A stretch of 53,813 nt of DNA from Candidatus Bathyarchaeota archaeon (GTDB lineage: Archaea > Thermoproteota > Bathyarchaeia > Bathyarchaeales > Bathycorpusculaceae), in the NCBI GenBank assembly GCA_029881805.1, contig JAOULW010000014.1, forward strand, positions 1 through 53,813, in the 5' to 3' direction. Both the position numbers and the translations under genes were made by a program. Below are positions 34,237-42,460 of the stretch, one piece after another. Positions within the stretch are counted from its first letter, which is position 1, and each line of letters starts with the position of its first letter. The notes under the pieces are model-generated. The model made no database searches. It saw only the letters and a program-made list of their open reading frames with translations, and was not told the origin of the DNA.

Positions 34237-35784
34237 TCAAAAATATCCAGTTGATGTTTCCACGTTCTCTCTCGACTCATCGAATCTTCGTTTGGCTATC
34301 TTGACTATTGTCTTTCTAAGCGGTTCTCCCTTGATCTTTGACAGTCTCACTTTCCTTAGTTGTTCCGACAGCATTTTGTCGCCAAGCGATTTTCTTGTCC
34401 ATTTCTCAAAGTCTCTTCGGCTATTATGAAATTCCAAGGATTTTACGCTGATTTTTTGAATGACTCTTGTGAATTCTTTTAGGCTTCTCGCTATCATTCT
34501 CGTGAAATTTTTCTCTCCTACACCAGTATAGAATAAGAATGGTTCATTTGCGGTCATTGTTGCAAGCCGGACTCTATTTTCAAAGTCCAATATTGCCGCT
34601 TGCGCTGTCACGAAGGCATCCGTTGGAGAGCTAAAGGGGCTGAAATAAGAGTGAACTTCACCAGGTCCTCCACCGGCTGTGAACATGTAATAAAGATGAT
34701 CGCTTGTCTGGAAATACCGCCATATTGCTGAAAAATCTTTATCGTCAGCTTCCTTAACAAATGATTCAAGTCTCCTCAAACTTGTATAGTAAGCCCACTG
34801 CATAGTATTCCCAAGCCAACAGCTTGCATCCCTTTCTAAATCAGCCCACGAGACTGTTCCTCCGAGTTCTGGAACATCAATCTCTCCCGCAGACGCGTAT
34901 TTCTCTGCGACTTCTGAAGGCGTAGCCATGTGTAGATGCCACCATTTCAAGATATGTTCTGGTAGATGCGTTAGAAAGTCATGTATACCTGTTTCTGGCC
35001 AGTGGTGTTCGCCGAATGTTTCGTAGTCTGGGAATATGTTGATGCAGTGACCTAGAGTTGTTGCAAGCCAGCTTGCATATTTTTCTGCTGTTAACGGCCA
35101 CTCGCTCCACCATCTTGCCGAGAATCTAAAACCTATGTCGTCTGTCAACTTGTAATTCCGCAACAGCAATTTGATTTTTTTGCAGTTTTTGGGTGAGTAG
35201 AGATAGTTTGGTGATTTATCGTGCAATATTCTTTCTACTCCTTCTGTAAAAATTCCTAAGTATCCCAGCTTCTCGATTGTTTTCGCTATGACATTGTTGT
35301 AGAGTAACTCAGTGTTTTCAAAAACTTTGGGTCTATAATTGAGTAGATCTTTCATTATTTGTTCGTGCATTTTTACCTGCTCGATAAATTCATCTCTTTC
35401 TGGGTAAAGACTTGCAAGCGAATGATAGTAAGTTTGGCTCAAAAATTCCGCGCAACCGGTTGCAGCAAGTTGTTTGAAAGACTCCAATAGGTCTCCACTA
35501 AACATCTCGCACTGCTCTAAGAAAACTCCAGAGATGCTAAATGAGACTTTCACACGCTTTCTTTCTGTTTTGTATTTGTCAATTAGATCAAGCAATATTT
35601 GATTAGATGGAAAATAACATTTCTTACACGCTCTCTCAAACACCTCTCTGTTAACAAAACGGTCAAAATAGTAGTTAAATAGCTCTTTCTTTTTTACACG
35701 TTTAAAAATCTGGTTTTCCCAATAGAAGTCCCGTTTTAATCTGTGGGGTTGATGAACCTCAAATATGAGTACAATGTCTGTCAA
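34237..35784 (-). CDS. Glycoside hydrolase family 57 (alpha-amylase-type)
   Basis: A 515-residue GH57 enzyme. The N-terminal catalytic barrel opens with DIVLIFEVHQPHR (conserved His in EVHQPHR). The nucleophile region is VFENTELLYNNVIA with the Glu, and FPDYETFGEHHWPETGI holds further conserved acidic residues. The C-terminal helical part follows from about 330. Known members are alpha-amylases, 4-alpha-glucanotransferases or branching enzymes; length and motifs favour the amylase type. It starts at TTG 35784 and leads the minus-strand glucan cluster. Confidence 0.88.
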   Translation of the reverse strand: MTDIVLIFEVHQPHRLKRDFYWENQIFKRVKKKELFNYYFDRFVNREVFERACKKCYFPSNQILLDLIDKYKTERKRVKVSFSISGVFLEQCEMFSGDLLESFKQLAATGCAEFLSQTYYHSLASLYPERDEFIEQVKMHEQIMKDLLNYRPKVFENTELLYNNVIAKTIEKLGYLGIFTEGVERILHDKSPNYLYSPKNCKKIKLLLRNYKLTDDIGFRFSARWWSEWPLTAEKYASWLATTLGHCINIFPDYETFGEHHWPETGIHDFLTHLPEHILKWWHLHMATPSEVAEKYASAGEIDVPELGGTVSWADLERDASCWLGNTMQWAYYTSLRRLESFVKEADDKDFSAIWRYFQTSDHLYYMFTAGGGPGEVHSYFSPFSSPTDAFVTAQAAILDFENRVRLATMTANEPFLFYTGVGEKNFTRMIARSLKEFTRVIQKISVKSLEFHNSRRDFEKWTRKSLGDKMLSEQLRKVRLSKIKGEPLRKTIVKIAKRRFDESRENVETSTGYF

Positions 35785-35880
35785 GTGTAGTCCCCCATCT
35801 TCTTATCTATTTGCCGTTTATTTCTGTTTGCAGTCACTCATGCCTGAATGATTAGGTCTGATTCGTATTCTGGGTTCATA

Positions 35881-35895
35881 ATTTATTTATTTATT
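35881..35895 (+). promoter_or_regulatory. AT-rich TATA-type promoter element
   Basis: Tandem TTTA units (ATTTATTTATTTATT) about 35-45 bases upstream of GTG 35929, consistent with a basal archaeal promoter for the nuclease-fold gene. A ribosome binding site AAAGGTGA follows at 35915-35922. Confidence 0.4.
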
Positions 35896-35928
35896 GTCCA
35901 CGTTTTCCTTATCAAAAGGTGAATCTAC

Positions 35929-36618
35929 GTGTCAATCGAAAAAATCAGAATTGAGAGTGAGCAAGAACTGGGGCAAATGATAACGAAGGAGATGGATCAA
36001 ATCGAAAAAGATTTGACTACGATTTGCAGCAACATTCCCATAAACGACAAAACAACATTAGATGTCTTATGCCATGACGGTAATGGTCAACTTGTTATCA
36101 TCCAACTGAATGTCAGCCAAGATGACGTTATGCTTTTGCGCGGAATACAAAGCTTAGACTATGTTGACAAATTTAAATCGTTTTTGAAAGCCACGTATAG
36201 CAAGCATAAAATTGATGATAAAGAGAAGCCGCGTCTGATTTTGATTGCGCCAAGCTTTTCAGATGCGGTGCGACGTGCAGTCGAGAGCATGCAAGGAATC
36301 CACGTTGACTTATACGAGTGGGAATACCTGAAGCTCGGAGATCACAAAGGCCTCCGCCTCCAACCTATTTCTACTTGGAAACCAATGGAAAAACCAAAAG
36401 AGGCAAAAGAGGAAAAAGAGGAAAAACCAGTGGAGAAAAAGCGTGAATCGAAACCTGCAAAAAAGAAGGAACCAGAGCCAACGCCTGAAAAGAAGGAAGA
36501 ACCTAAACCAGAACCGCCAAAAGAAGAGTTCGAGTTTCCATTTCCACCTGAAGAGCCAAAAGAAGAAAAAGAGCCAGAGAAGGAAGAACCGCCTAAAAGA
36601 AGGCTAAAACTATTCTAG
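35929..36618 (+). CDS. Degenerate PD-(D/E)XK nuclease-fold protein with Lys/Glu/Pro tail
   Basis: A 229-residue protein in two parts. Residues 1-150 look like an endonuclease-fold domain of the NucS/DUF91 type: TLDVLCHDGNGQLVIIQLNV, then LLRGIQSLDYVDKF and RLILIAPSFSDAVRRAVE. The catalytic Asp position (LDV) is kept. The ExK strand reads QLN, so nuclease activity is doubtful. Residues 150-229 are a low-complexity tail of Lys, Glu and Pro, ending RRLKLF. It starts at GTG 35929. It sits between the GH57 gene and a glycosyltransferase but is not obviously part of glucan metabolism. Fold call is inference. Confidence 0.6.
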   Translation: MSIEKIRIESEQELGQMITKEMDQIEKDLTTICSNIPINDKTTLDVLCHDGNGQLVIIQLNVSQDDVMLLRGIQSLDYVDKFKSFLKATYSKHKIDDKEKPRLILIAPSFSDAVRRAVESMQGIHVDLYEWEYLKLGDHKGLRLQPISTWKPMEKPKEAKEEKEEKPVEKKRESKPAKKKEPEPTPEKKEEPKPEPPKEEFEFPFPPEEPKEEKEPEKEEPPKRRLKLF

Positions 36619-36699
36619 CATTTTGTTGTCTGTTCATTTTCTCCTTTCAAACTCTCATGTTAGCCCCACTAAAGGATATAGTGTTGACGGTGTGATTAC

Positions 36700-37998
36700 T
36701 TGAGGATTGGTTTCTTTGTTTGGGAATATCCACCAGCGCTTGTTGGCGGTTTAGGCACTTACGCGGAGTATATAACGCGTGAATTTGTTTCTATGGGGAA
36801 CGATGTAACAGTTTTCACGCTCAACCCTGGAAACTTGAAAACCCGGGAAATCATAAAAGGCGTAGAGGTTCATAGACCCCTAATTGCAGACGCAAGCAAC
36901 GTTTTTCCAATGTTTGTAATTGATGACCTTAAAAAATGGGGGACAAACATACGTCTATTTAATGACATATTCATCTACAACATTTTGAGTGCCACGAAAT
37001 TCATAAACAGTATGCTGAAAAAGGAAGGCTGCAAATTCGACGTTGTCTGTGTGCATGATTGGCTAAGCGGTATAGCTGGTATCATGGTAAAAAACGAAAC
37101 AAAAGTTCCAGTTACTTTTCACGTTCACAGCACAGAATGGGGAAGGAGCGGAGGGCAAGGCTCTGAGGTTGTCTCACATCTTGAATGGGCAACAGCGCAA
37201 ACAGCTGACAAAATAATAACTGTAAGCCATGCCATGCAAGAAGACCTAATGAGGCACGGATGGCCAAAATCAAAAATAAGCGTCGTCTGGAATGGGGTAG
37301 ATCCTGAACGTTATAGCCCCAAAAACTGCAAATCCGAGGAAGTGGAAACAATCCGCAACAAGTACGACATAAAACCTGACGACAATATGATTCTGTTCCT
37401 TGGAAGACTAACATGGGTTAAAGGCGTTACAAATCTGGTGCAAGCAATGCCGATGGTCCTTGAGGAATATCCAAAGACTAAGCTGGTTATCTTGGGTAAA
37501 GGCGAACAGCAGAACGACATAATCGAGACTGCGAACAGGCTTGGCATAAGCAGCAAGGTTGCCTGTAGATTTGAGTTTGTGCCAGAAAAAGAGCGTATTT
37601 TGCACTATGCGGCTGCCGACGTTTGCATCTTTCCATCCACTTACGAGCCTTTTGGAATAGTGAGTCTAGAAGCAATGTCAATGGAAAAACCATTGATTGT
37701 AGGAGCACAAGGAGTGGTCGGTTTTAGAGAGCAAGTGGTGCCATCTGGACCAGACCAGAATGGTGTTCACGTGAATGGTGGGAATTCCGCTGACATTGCG
37801 TGGGGCATAAAGGAGATCTTACGCGATAAGGACAGAGCCAAAAAATTGGGCGAAAACGGAAGAAAACGAGTTCTCCAATACTTCACTTGGAGACAGGCCG
37901 CAGAACAAACCCTGCAAATATATGAAACTCTTCAGCATCCGCCAGAAAAAGAAGAATATAGAGTAGTTGACTTAATAGAAAAAGTAGCCCGCACATAA
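36700..37998 (+). CDS. Glycosyltransferase family 4 / glycogen synthase-like
   Basis: A second complete GT-B glycosyltransferase, 432 residues, starting at TTG 36700. The acceptor domain opens FFVWEYPPALVGGLGTYAEYITRE with the GGLG loop typical of glucan synthases, and VCVHDWLSGIAGI follows. The donor domain has ILFLGRLTWVKGVTNLV and E-x7-E in PSTYEPFGIVSLEAMS. It is homologous to the minus-strand GT4 and to its N-domain-only neighbour. Likely a glycogen/alpha-glucan synthase or a related nucleotide-sugar glucosyltransferase. It is convergent with pgk. Confidence 0.88.
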   Translation: MRIGFFVWEYPPALVGGLGTYAEYITREFVSMGNDVTVFTLNPGNLKTREIIKGVEVHRPLIADASNVFPMFVIDDLKKWGTNIRLFNDIFIYNILSATKFINSMLKKEGCKFDVVCVHDWLSGIAGIMVKNETKVPVTFHVHSTEWGRSGGQGSEVVSHLEWATAQTADKIITVSHAMQEDLMRHGWPKSKISVVWNGVDPERYSPKNCKSEEVETIRNKYDIKPDDNMILFLGRLTWVKGVTNLVQAMPMVLEEYPKTKLVILGKGEQQNDIIETANRLGISSKVACRFEFVPEKERILHYAAADVCIFPSTYEPFGIVSLEAMSMEKPLIVGAQGVVGFREQVVPSGPDQNGVHVNGGNSADIAWGIKEILRDKDRAKKLGENGRKRVLQYFTWRQAAEQTLQIYETLQHPPEKEEYRVVDLIEKVART

Positions 37999-38012
37999 AA
38001 ATTTTGAGGCGG

Positions 38013-39242
38013 TCAAGTCTTTCTAACTGCTGTCTTCTTGAGCGCAACCACGCCAGGTAGTTTTCCACCCATAAGAAACTCGATTAAGGCTCCGCCAGCA
38101 GTGCTGACATAGGATATTTTTTTTGTCAGTCCAAGTTCTTCCAAAGCTGCGATAGTGTGGCCCCCTCCTGCGAGCGAAAATGCCTTTGAATTTGTGACCT
38201 CCTCGAAAATTCTCTTTGTTCCGTAGACGAATTCGCTGTTTTCGAAAACGCCCATTGGTCCGCTAATCACTATTGATTTGGCCTTTTGTATTATTTCGCT
38301 GTAATTTCTGACGGTCTCTGCTCCTACATCAAAGATTAAGTAATTAGTTGGCAGTTTGCTAACGGAGATTTCTTTTCTCCTCTTGTCCACTTCCACGGCA
38401 ATGTCTTCAGGGACCTTAATCTTTTCTGGATGCTTACTCATGAGTTCTTTTATTCCAGGCAGTAAATTCAAGAGTTCTTTTTGTTGGAGGAAATCCATGT
38501 TGGGCTTACCTAAGTCAAAGTCTTTCGCGGCGAGAAAAACGTGACCCACGACTCCTCCCGTTAATACATAATCAGCTATGCCGTTGTCCAAAACGTATTC
38601 GGATATTCCTAAAGAATCATCCGCCTTAGCTCCTCCGAGAATGTATATGCACGGTTTTTCCGGGTTTTCTATTACTCTTGTCAAGGATTTTAGTTCTTTC
38701 TCCATTATGCGTCCTGCAGCACTTGGCAGCTTTGTTGTAAAACCTACGATTGAGATGTGTGCTCTGTGTGCGGCCGCGAATGCATCGTTAACAAACAGGT
38801 TTGCTAGCGGTGTCAGTTGACTAACCATCTCTGTTTTTGCATGCCCTTCTGGCGTTCCTTTATTCGTTTCTGCTGCGAATGTTCTGACATTTTCCAGTAC
38901 TAGCACTTCACCACTTTTTAATTCCCTAATTGCTTTCTGTGCTTTTTGATTGAAGACATCGTCAACATATTTGACTGGCATGCCAAGGACTTTGCTGAGA
39001 ATTTCCGCATGTTGCTTCAATGGAGTAAAATCCGGATCACCTTGTCTTCCTTGGTGAGCCAAAACCACGACTTTTGCCCCTTTTTGAGCAAGCTCTTTTA
39101 TTGTTGTTTCGCCATGTGCGCGGATTCTTGTGTCGTCCAGAACTTTTTTGGTTTTCGGATCTATTGGCGAGTTGAAGTCGACTCTGACCAGCGTGACTTT
39201 GTCCTTCACTTTGACGTCATCTAACGTTAAAAATCTCGCCAT
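38013..39242 (-). CDS. pgk: Phosphoglycerate kinase
   Basis: A 409-residue PGK that interconverts 1,3-bisphosphoglycerate and 3-phosphoglycerate. Substrate-binding features are VTLVRVDFNSPID, DDTRIRAH and VVLAHQGRQGDPDF; the nucleotide side has YILGGAKADDSLG, ISGPMGVFENSEF and FSLAGGGHTIAAL. The ATG at 39242 follows GTGAG at the right spacing; the ATG at 39251 is an alternative. It lies 36 bases downstream of the GAPDH gene on the same strand, so both glycolytic/gluconeogenic steps are probably co-transcribed. Confidence 0.95.
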   Translation of the reverse strand: MARFLTLDDVKVKDKVTLVRVDFNSPIDPKTKKVLDDTRIRAHGETTIKELAQKGAKVVVLAHQGRQGDPDFTPLKQHAEILSKVLGMPVKYVDDVFNQKAQKAIRELKSGEVLVLENVRTFAAETNKGTPEGHAKTEMVSQLTPLANLFVNDAFAAAHRAHISIVGFTTKLPSAAGRIMEKELKSLTRVIENPEKPCIYILGGAKADDSLGISEYVLDNGIADYVLTGGVVGHVFLAAKDFDLGKPNMDFLQQKELLNLLPGIKELMSKHPEKIKVPEDIAVEVDKRRKEISVSKLPTNYLIFDVGAETVRNYSEIIQKAKSIVISGPMGVFENSEFVYGTKRIFEEVTNSKAFSLAGGGHTIAALEELGLTKKISYVSTAGGALIEFLMGGKLPGVVALKKTAVRKT

Positions 39243-39278
39243 GATTCTCACTTTTTACAAAAAAAGAGAGGGAGTTGG

Positions 39279-40292
39279 TCAAAATCCTGCTTTTTTGCCA
39301 ATCAGTTCTATCAGTTCAACCATTCTGCAGGAGAATCCCCATTCATTGTCGTACCATGCGAGCACTTTAGCAAGGTTTCCGGCAACAACCTTCGTTGACA
39401 ATCCGTCGAAAACTGCGGAGTATGTGTTGTGGTTTATGTCGGATGAAACTATCGGGTCTTCAGTGTAGTCAAGTATGCCCTTTAAGTAACTTTCTGCAGC
39501 GTTCTTGAAGGCAGCGTTTATTTCCTCTTTTGTAGCGTTCTTCTCCAATACTGCTGTTAAGTCTACAATTGAAACGTTTGGAACCGGAACCCGCAAGGCA
39601 ATTCCATCCATCCTTCCACTCAACTCGGGCAAAACTAAAGTTGCTGCAACAGCTGCCCCAGTGGTGGTAGGTATGATGTTTATTGCACCAGCTCTGGCCC
39701 GACGTAGATCTCTATGCACTAGGTCCTGTATTCTCTGATCGTTTGTGTATGCATGAGCTGTCGTCATAAGTCCGGCTTTTAATCCGAACTCTTTATGCAA
39801 TACATTTGCCACTGGTGCCACGCAGTTTGTTGTGCAGGAGGCATTCGAGAGTATGATATGCTTTTCCGGGTCATATTTATCATGATTTACGCCCAAAACA
39901 ATGGTTGTGTCGGGGTTTTTGGCTGGGGCAGATATGAGTACTTTTTGGGCTCCTGCTTGTAGATGTTTTGAAGCGCCTTCTCGATCTGTGAAAAGTCCTG
40001 TCGACTCGACAGCCAAATATACGCCCATGTCTTTCCAAGGCAACATTGCTGGGTCGCGTTGCATCAAGGTCTTTATCTCTTTTCCGTTGACAACTAAGCC
40101 ATTTTCTTTAACCTGTACATCTCCATTGAATCTTCCATGCACAGAATCGTATTTTAGGAGGTGAGCGAGGGTTTTTGTATCCGTTATGTCGTTTATGGCC
40201 GCGAAGTCTATGTTAGCGTTTTTCTCCATGGCGGCTCTGAACAAAAGGCGTCCAATTCTTCCGAATCCGTTTATTGCTACTTTTATTGCCAT
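39279..40292 (-). CDS. gap: Glyceraldehyde-3-phosphate dehydrogenase, bacterial (class I) type
   Basis: A 337-residue phosphorylating GAPDH of the type found in bacteria and eukaryotes. The NAD-binding opening is AIKVAINGFGRIGRLLFRAA, the active site is ILSNASCTTNCVAPV with the catalytic Cys, and the C-terminal half has NIIPTTTGAAVAATLVLPEL and WYDNEWGFSCRMVEL. Archaea normally use the unrelated-looking class II GAPDH, so this points to ancient transfer from bacteria. The ATG at 40292 is preceded by GGTGA. It is operonic with pgk. Confidence 0.94.
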   Translation of the reverse strand: MAIKVAINGFGRIGRLLFRAAMEKNANIDFAAINDITDTKTLAHLLKYDSVHGRFNGDVQVKENGLVVNGKEIKTLMQRDPAMLPWKDMGVYLAVESTGLFTDREGASKHLQAGAQKVLISAPAKNPDTTIVLGVNHDKYDPEKHIILSNASCTTNCVAPVANVLHKEFGLKAGLMTTAHAYTNDQRIQDLVHRDLRRARAGAINIIPTTTGAAVAATLVLPELSGRMDGIALRVPVPNVSIVDLTAVLEKNATKEEINAAFKNAAESYLKGILDYTEDPIVSSDINHNTYSAVFDGLSTKVVAGNLAKVLAWYDNEWGFSCRMVELIELIGKKAGF

Positions 40293-40382
40293 ATAATTTC
40301 ACCATCAATTGTGGTTCTTCTATTTAATGAGTGATTATTCTAATTAATTTTCCGCTAGGATTGAAGGAAAAAATAAGGTGAT

Positions 40383-41726
40383 TTAGCGGAGTTTCATTAG
40401 CACCATTTCAGCAGCTAAAACCAGTGGTTCCCAAGTTTCGCATAGAGGCGGCGCGTAAGCTGTGTCTGCTTTTGCCAGTTCCCGCACAGTCATTTGTTTC
40501 TGTATGGCAAAGGATATTGCATTAATGCGTTGGGTTACTTCTTCTCCACCGATTATTTGAGCGCCGATTATTCGTTGTGACTCTCTTTCTACAACAAGCT
40601 TGACTTTTATTGGCAACGCACCCGGATAGTAATCTGCTTTTGTCTTTGACGTAATACTTCCAATTACTGTTTCAATTTTTGCTTTCTGAGCTACTGCATC
40701 AGTCAAACCTGTCACTCCAGCCTCAGTATCATAGAGCCTCGTCACTGCAGAGCCTAAGACACCTGTGAAAAGCGCATAGCCTCCTGCAGCATTGATTCCC
40801 GCGACTTTTCCTTGTCTTACTGCAACTGTGCCAAGCTGTACAACAGCTGGTTTCTGAGTAACTATATGCGTGCTTTCTGCACAGTCGCCTACTGCGTAAA
40901 TGTCCTTGATGCTCGTTTCCATTCTGGCATTTGTTTTTATTATTTTTGTCTCTCCTAACATTACACCAGCGTCGATTGCAAGCTGAGTGTTAGCTCTAAC
41001 ACCGAATGCGCTGACAAATAGGTCTGCGTTGATTTGTTGACCTCCAGCAATTATGCCTGTCACCCTATCCGTGCCGAGAAACTCTTCAACACCTTTTCCA
41101 GTTAGGACGTCTATCCCCTTTGTTTGGAGCATTTCTTGAATTATATTTGCCATGTCTGCATCGAGCATTGCAGGTAGAATTTGAGGCAGTAACTCAACAA
41201 CAGTAACTTTCAAACCTCTTTCTTGAAGGGCAACTGCTGTCTCCAGGCCAATCAGCCCAGCTCCCATGACAACCGCGGTCTTCGCTCCGCTTTTAATAGC
41301 CTGGTCGATTTTTTCTCCATCTTCCAGCGTTCGAAGAGAATGCAATCCCTGCTTTTCCCTGCCTTTTATAGGCGGAGTGAAGGAGCTGGCACCTGTTGCC
41401 ATAATCAGGCTGTCGTATGGAATGCCTTCTGTTTGGCCCGCTTTGTCTACTGTTTCAACTGTCTTGTTTCCAGTGTTTATCTTCGTGACTTTGGTTTCGG
41501 TTTTTAGGTTTAGCTTCATCATTTGGAAGTAGGCTGGTGGAAAAACGATTAAGTCATTAAAGTTTGGTATGTGACCGCCTAAGACAAAAGGTAGCCCACA
41601 ACGTGAATATCCGAAGCGTTTTTCATCAGTTATCAGTGTGATTTCCGCTGTTCGGTCCGTTTTTCTTGCGGCTGAAGCTGCGTCTATACCAGCAGCATGC
41701 GCACCAATTATCACTATGCGTTTAGG
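40383..41726 (-). CDS. CoA-disulfide reductase / NADH oxidase-like flavoprotein
   Basis: A 447-residue two-dinucleotide-binding-domain flavoprotein. The FAD motif is RIVIIGAHAAGIDAASAAR, the single redox Cys is Cys44 in YSRCGLPFVLGG, the NAD motif is AVVMGAGLIGLETAVAL, and the FAD C-motif is DIYAVGDCAES. A C-terminal dimerisation domain contains PIKVKLVVE. A single Cys indicates a CoADR/Nox type enzyme rather than dihydrolipoamide dehydrogenase, which needs a CxxxxC pair. I chose ATG 41726 behind GAAGGA; ATG 41744 or 41765 would overlap gcvH. Coupling with GcvH is notable. Confidence 0.85.
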   Translation of the reverse strand, partial: PKRIVIIGAHAAGIDAASAARKTDRTAEITLITDEKRFGYSRCGLPFVLGGHIPNFNDLIVFPPAYFQMMKLNLKTETKVTKINTGNKTVETVDKAGQTEGIPYDSLIMATGASSFTPPIKGREKQGLHSLRTLEDGEKIDQAIKSGAKTAVVMGAGLIGLETAVALQERGLKVTVVELLPQILPAMLDADMANIIQEMLQTKGIDVLTGKGVEEFLGTDRVTGIIAGGQQINADLFVSAFGVRANTQLAIDAGVMLGETKIIKTNARMETSIKDIYAVGDCAESTHIVTQKPAVVQLGTVAVRQGKVAGINAAGGYALFTGVLGSAVTRLYDTEAGVTGLTDAVAQKAKIETVIGSITSKTKADYYPGALPIKVKLVVERESQRIIGAQIIGGEEVTQRINAISFAIQKQMTVRELAKADTAYAPPLCETWEPLVLAAEMVLMKLR

Positions 41727-41740
41727 CATTTTTTCTTCCT

Positions 41741-42151
41741 TCATTTCGCTAGGCTTTTGTGCCATTCGACTGCTTTGTCGAAGTCCATAATATTAGCTAG
41801 TTCTGCTTGCAGGTTTGATGGCTTTACTATCAGTAGCCAGCCTTTTCCGAAGGGATCTTCGTTGAGTGTTTCAGGTTTTGACTGAACTTCTGCGTTTACT
41901 TCTTCTATTGTTCCGCTTATTGGCGCGACAAGATCTGAAACTGCCTTAACAGATTCTACGGTGCCGTATGGTTCGTTCTGTTTTGTCGTCGTCCCTGGAC
42001 TTGGCAATTCAGCATAAACGATTTCTCTGAGTTGTTTCTGGGCATAGTCGGTTATTCCAACGCGAACTTTATCTCCTTCAACTTTTACCCATTCGAAATC
42101 CTTTGTGTAATATAGCCCCTCGGACACTTCGTACCCGTCAACTTTCACCAT
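41741..42151 (-). CDS. gcvH: Glycine cleavage system H protein (lipoyl carrier)
   Basis: A 136-residue GcvH homologue. The lipoyl lysine is Lys69 in TVESVKAVSDLVAPISG, and the flanking EWVKVEGDKVRVGITDYAQKQLREIVYAELP is typical. The ATG at 42151 follows GAGGTGG. No gcvP or gcvT gene is near, so it may serve a remote glycine cleavage system or another lipoyl-dependent process. It directly precedes and nearly overlaps a CoA-disulfide-reductase-like flavoprotein. Sequence is complete. Confidence 0.92.
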   Translation of the reverse strand: MVKVDGYEVSEGLYYTKDFEWVKVEGDKVRVGITDYAQKQLREIVYAELPSPGTTTKQNEPYGTVESVKAVSDLVAPISGTIEEVNAEVQSKPETLNEDPFGKGWLLIVKPSNLQAELANIMDFDKAVEWHKSLAK

Positions 42152-42460
42152 TTCTGTCCACCTCGAGATTAGTAGTGCTATTCTTTAACATCTTTAGCCT
42201 TTAAGATTAACTGTTCACGAACCCATTAATGAACAAGTAACAGACTGTTGCCCAAATCTTGAACTAATTCTAACGCAGATAACCACATCCGAGACTTGTA
42301 TCGGGTTGCTGTCCCTCTCGCCCTTCTCAAGCATCCTGCAATACCACTAGCAGAGAATCACATCGAAAAAATAGTATGCTGTTCGATACTTCTAGAACTC
42401 AAAGTGCAATCCATATAAGGGAGAGTCTAGTTCCCCTAGTCTATCTCGCAGAAGGACGTT
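42152..42460. other. 309-base intergenic region, possibly with a coding relic
   Basis: No recognisable gene or RNA is present. The plus strand has one open frame without a start codon, about 42265-42418, that reads protein-like (RDLYRVAVPLALLKHPAIPL, then IEKIVCCSILLELK) and ends at TAA 42416-42418. It may be a remnant or chance. The rest is unremarkable. Confidence 0.2.

Noticed and set aside
35881-35895. TTTA tandem repeat as a CRISPR or satellite element
   Set aside because: Only about three and a half short units with no spacers; best explained as an AT-rich promoter.
36400-36600. Lys/Glu/Pro-rich segment as a separate gene
   Set aside because: It is continuous in frame with the nuclease-fold domain and has no start signal of its own.
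40383-41726. Dihydrolipoamide dehydrogenase partner of GcvH
   Set aside because: Only one redox Cys (YSRCGLPF) is present. The paired CxxxxC disulfide of that enzyme is missing.
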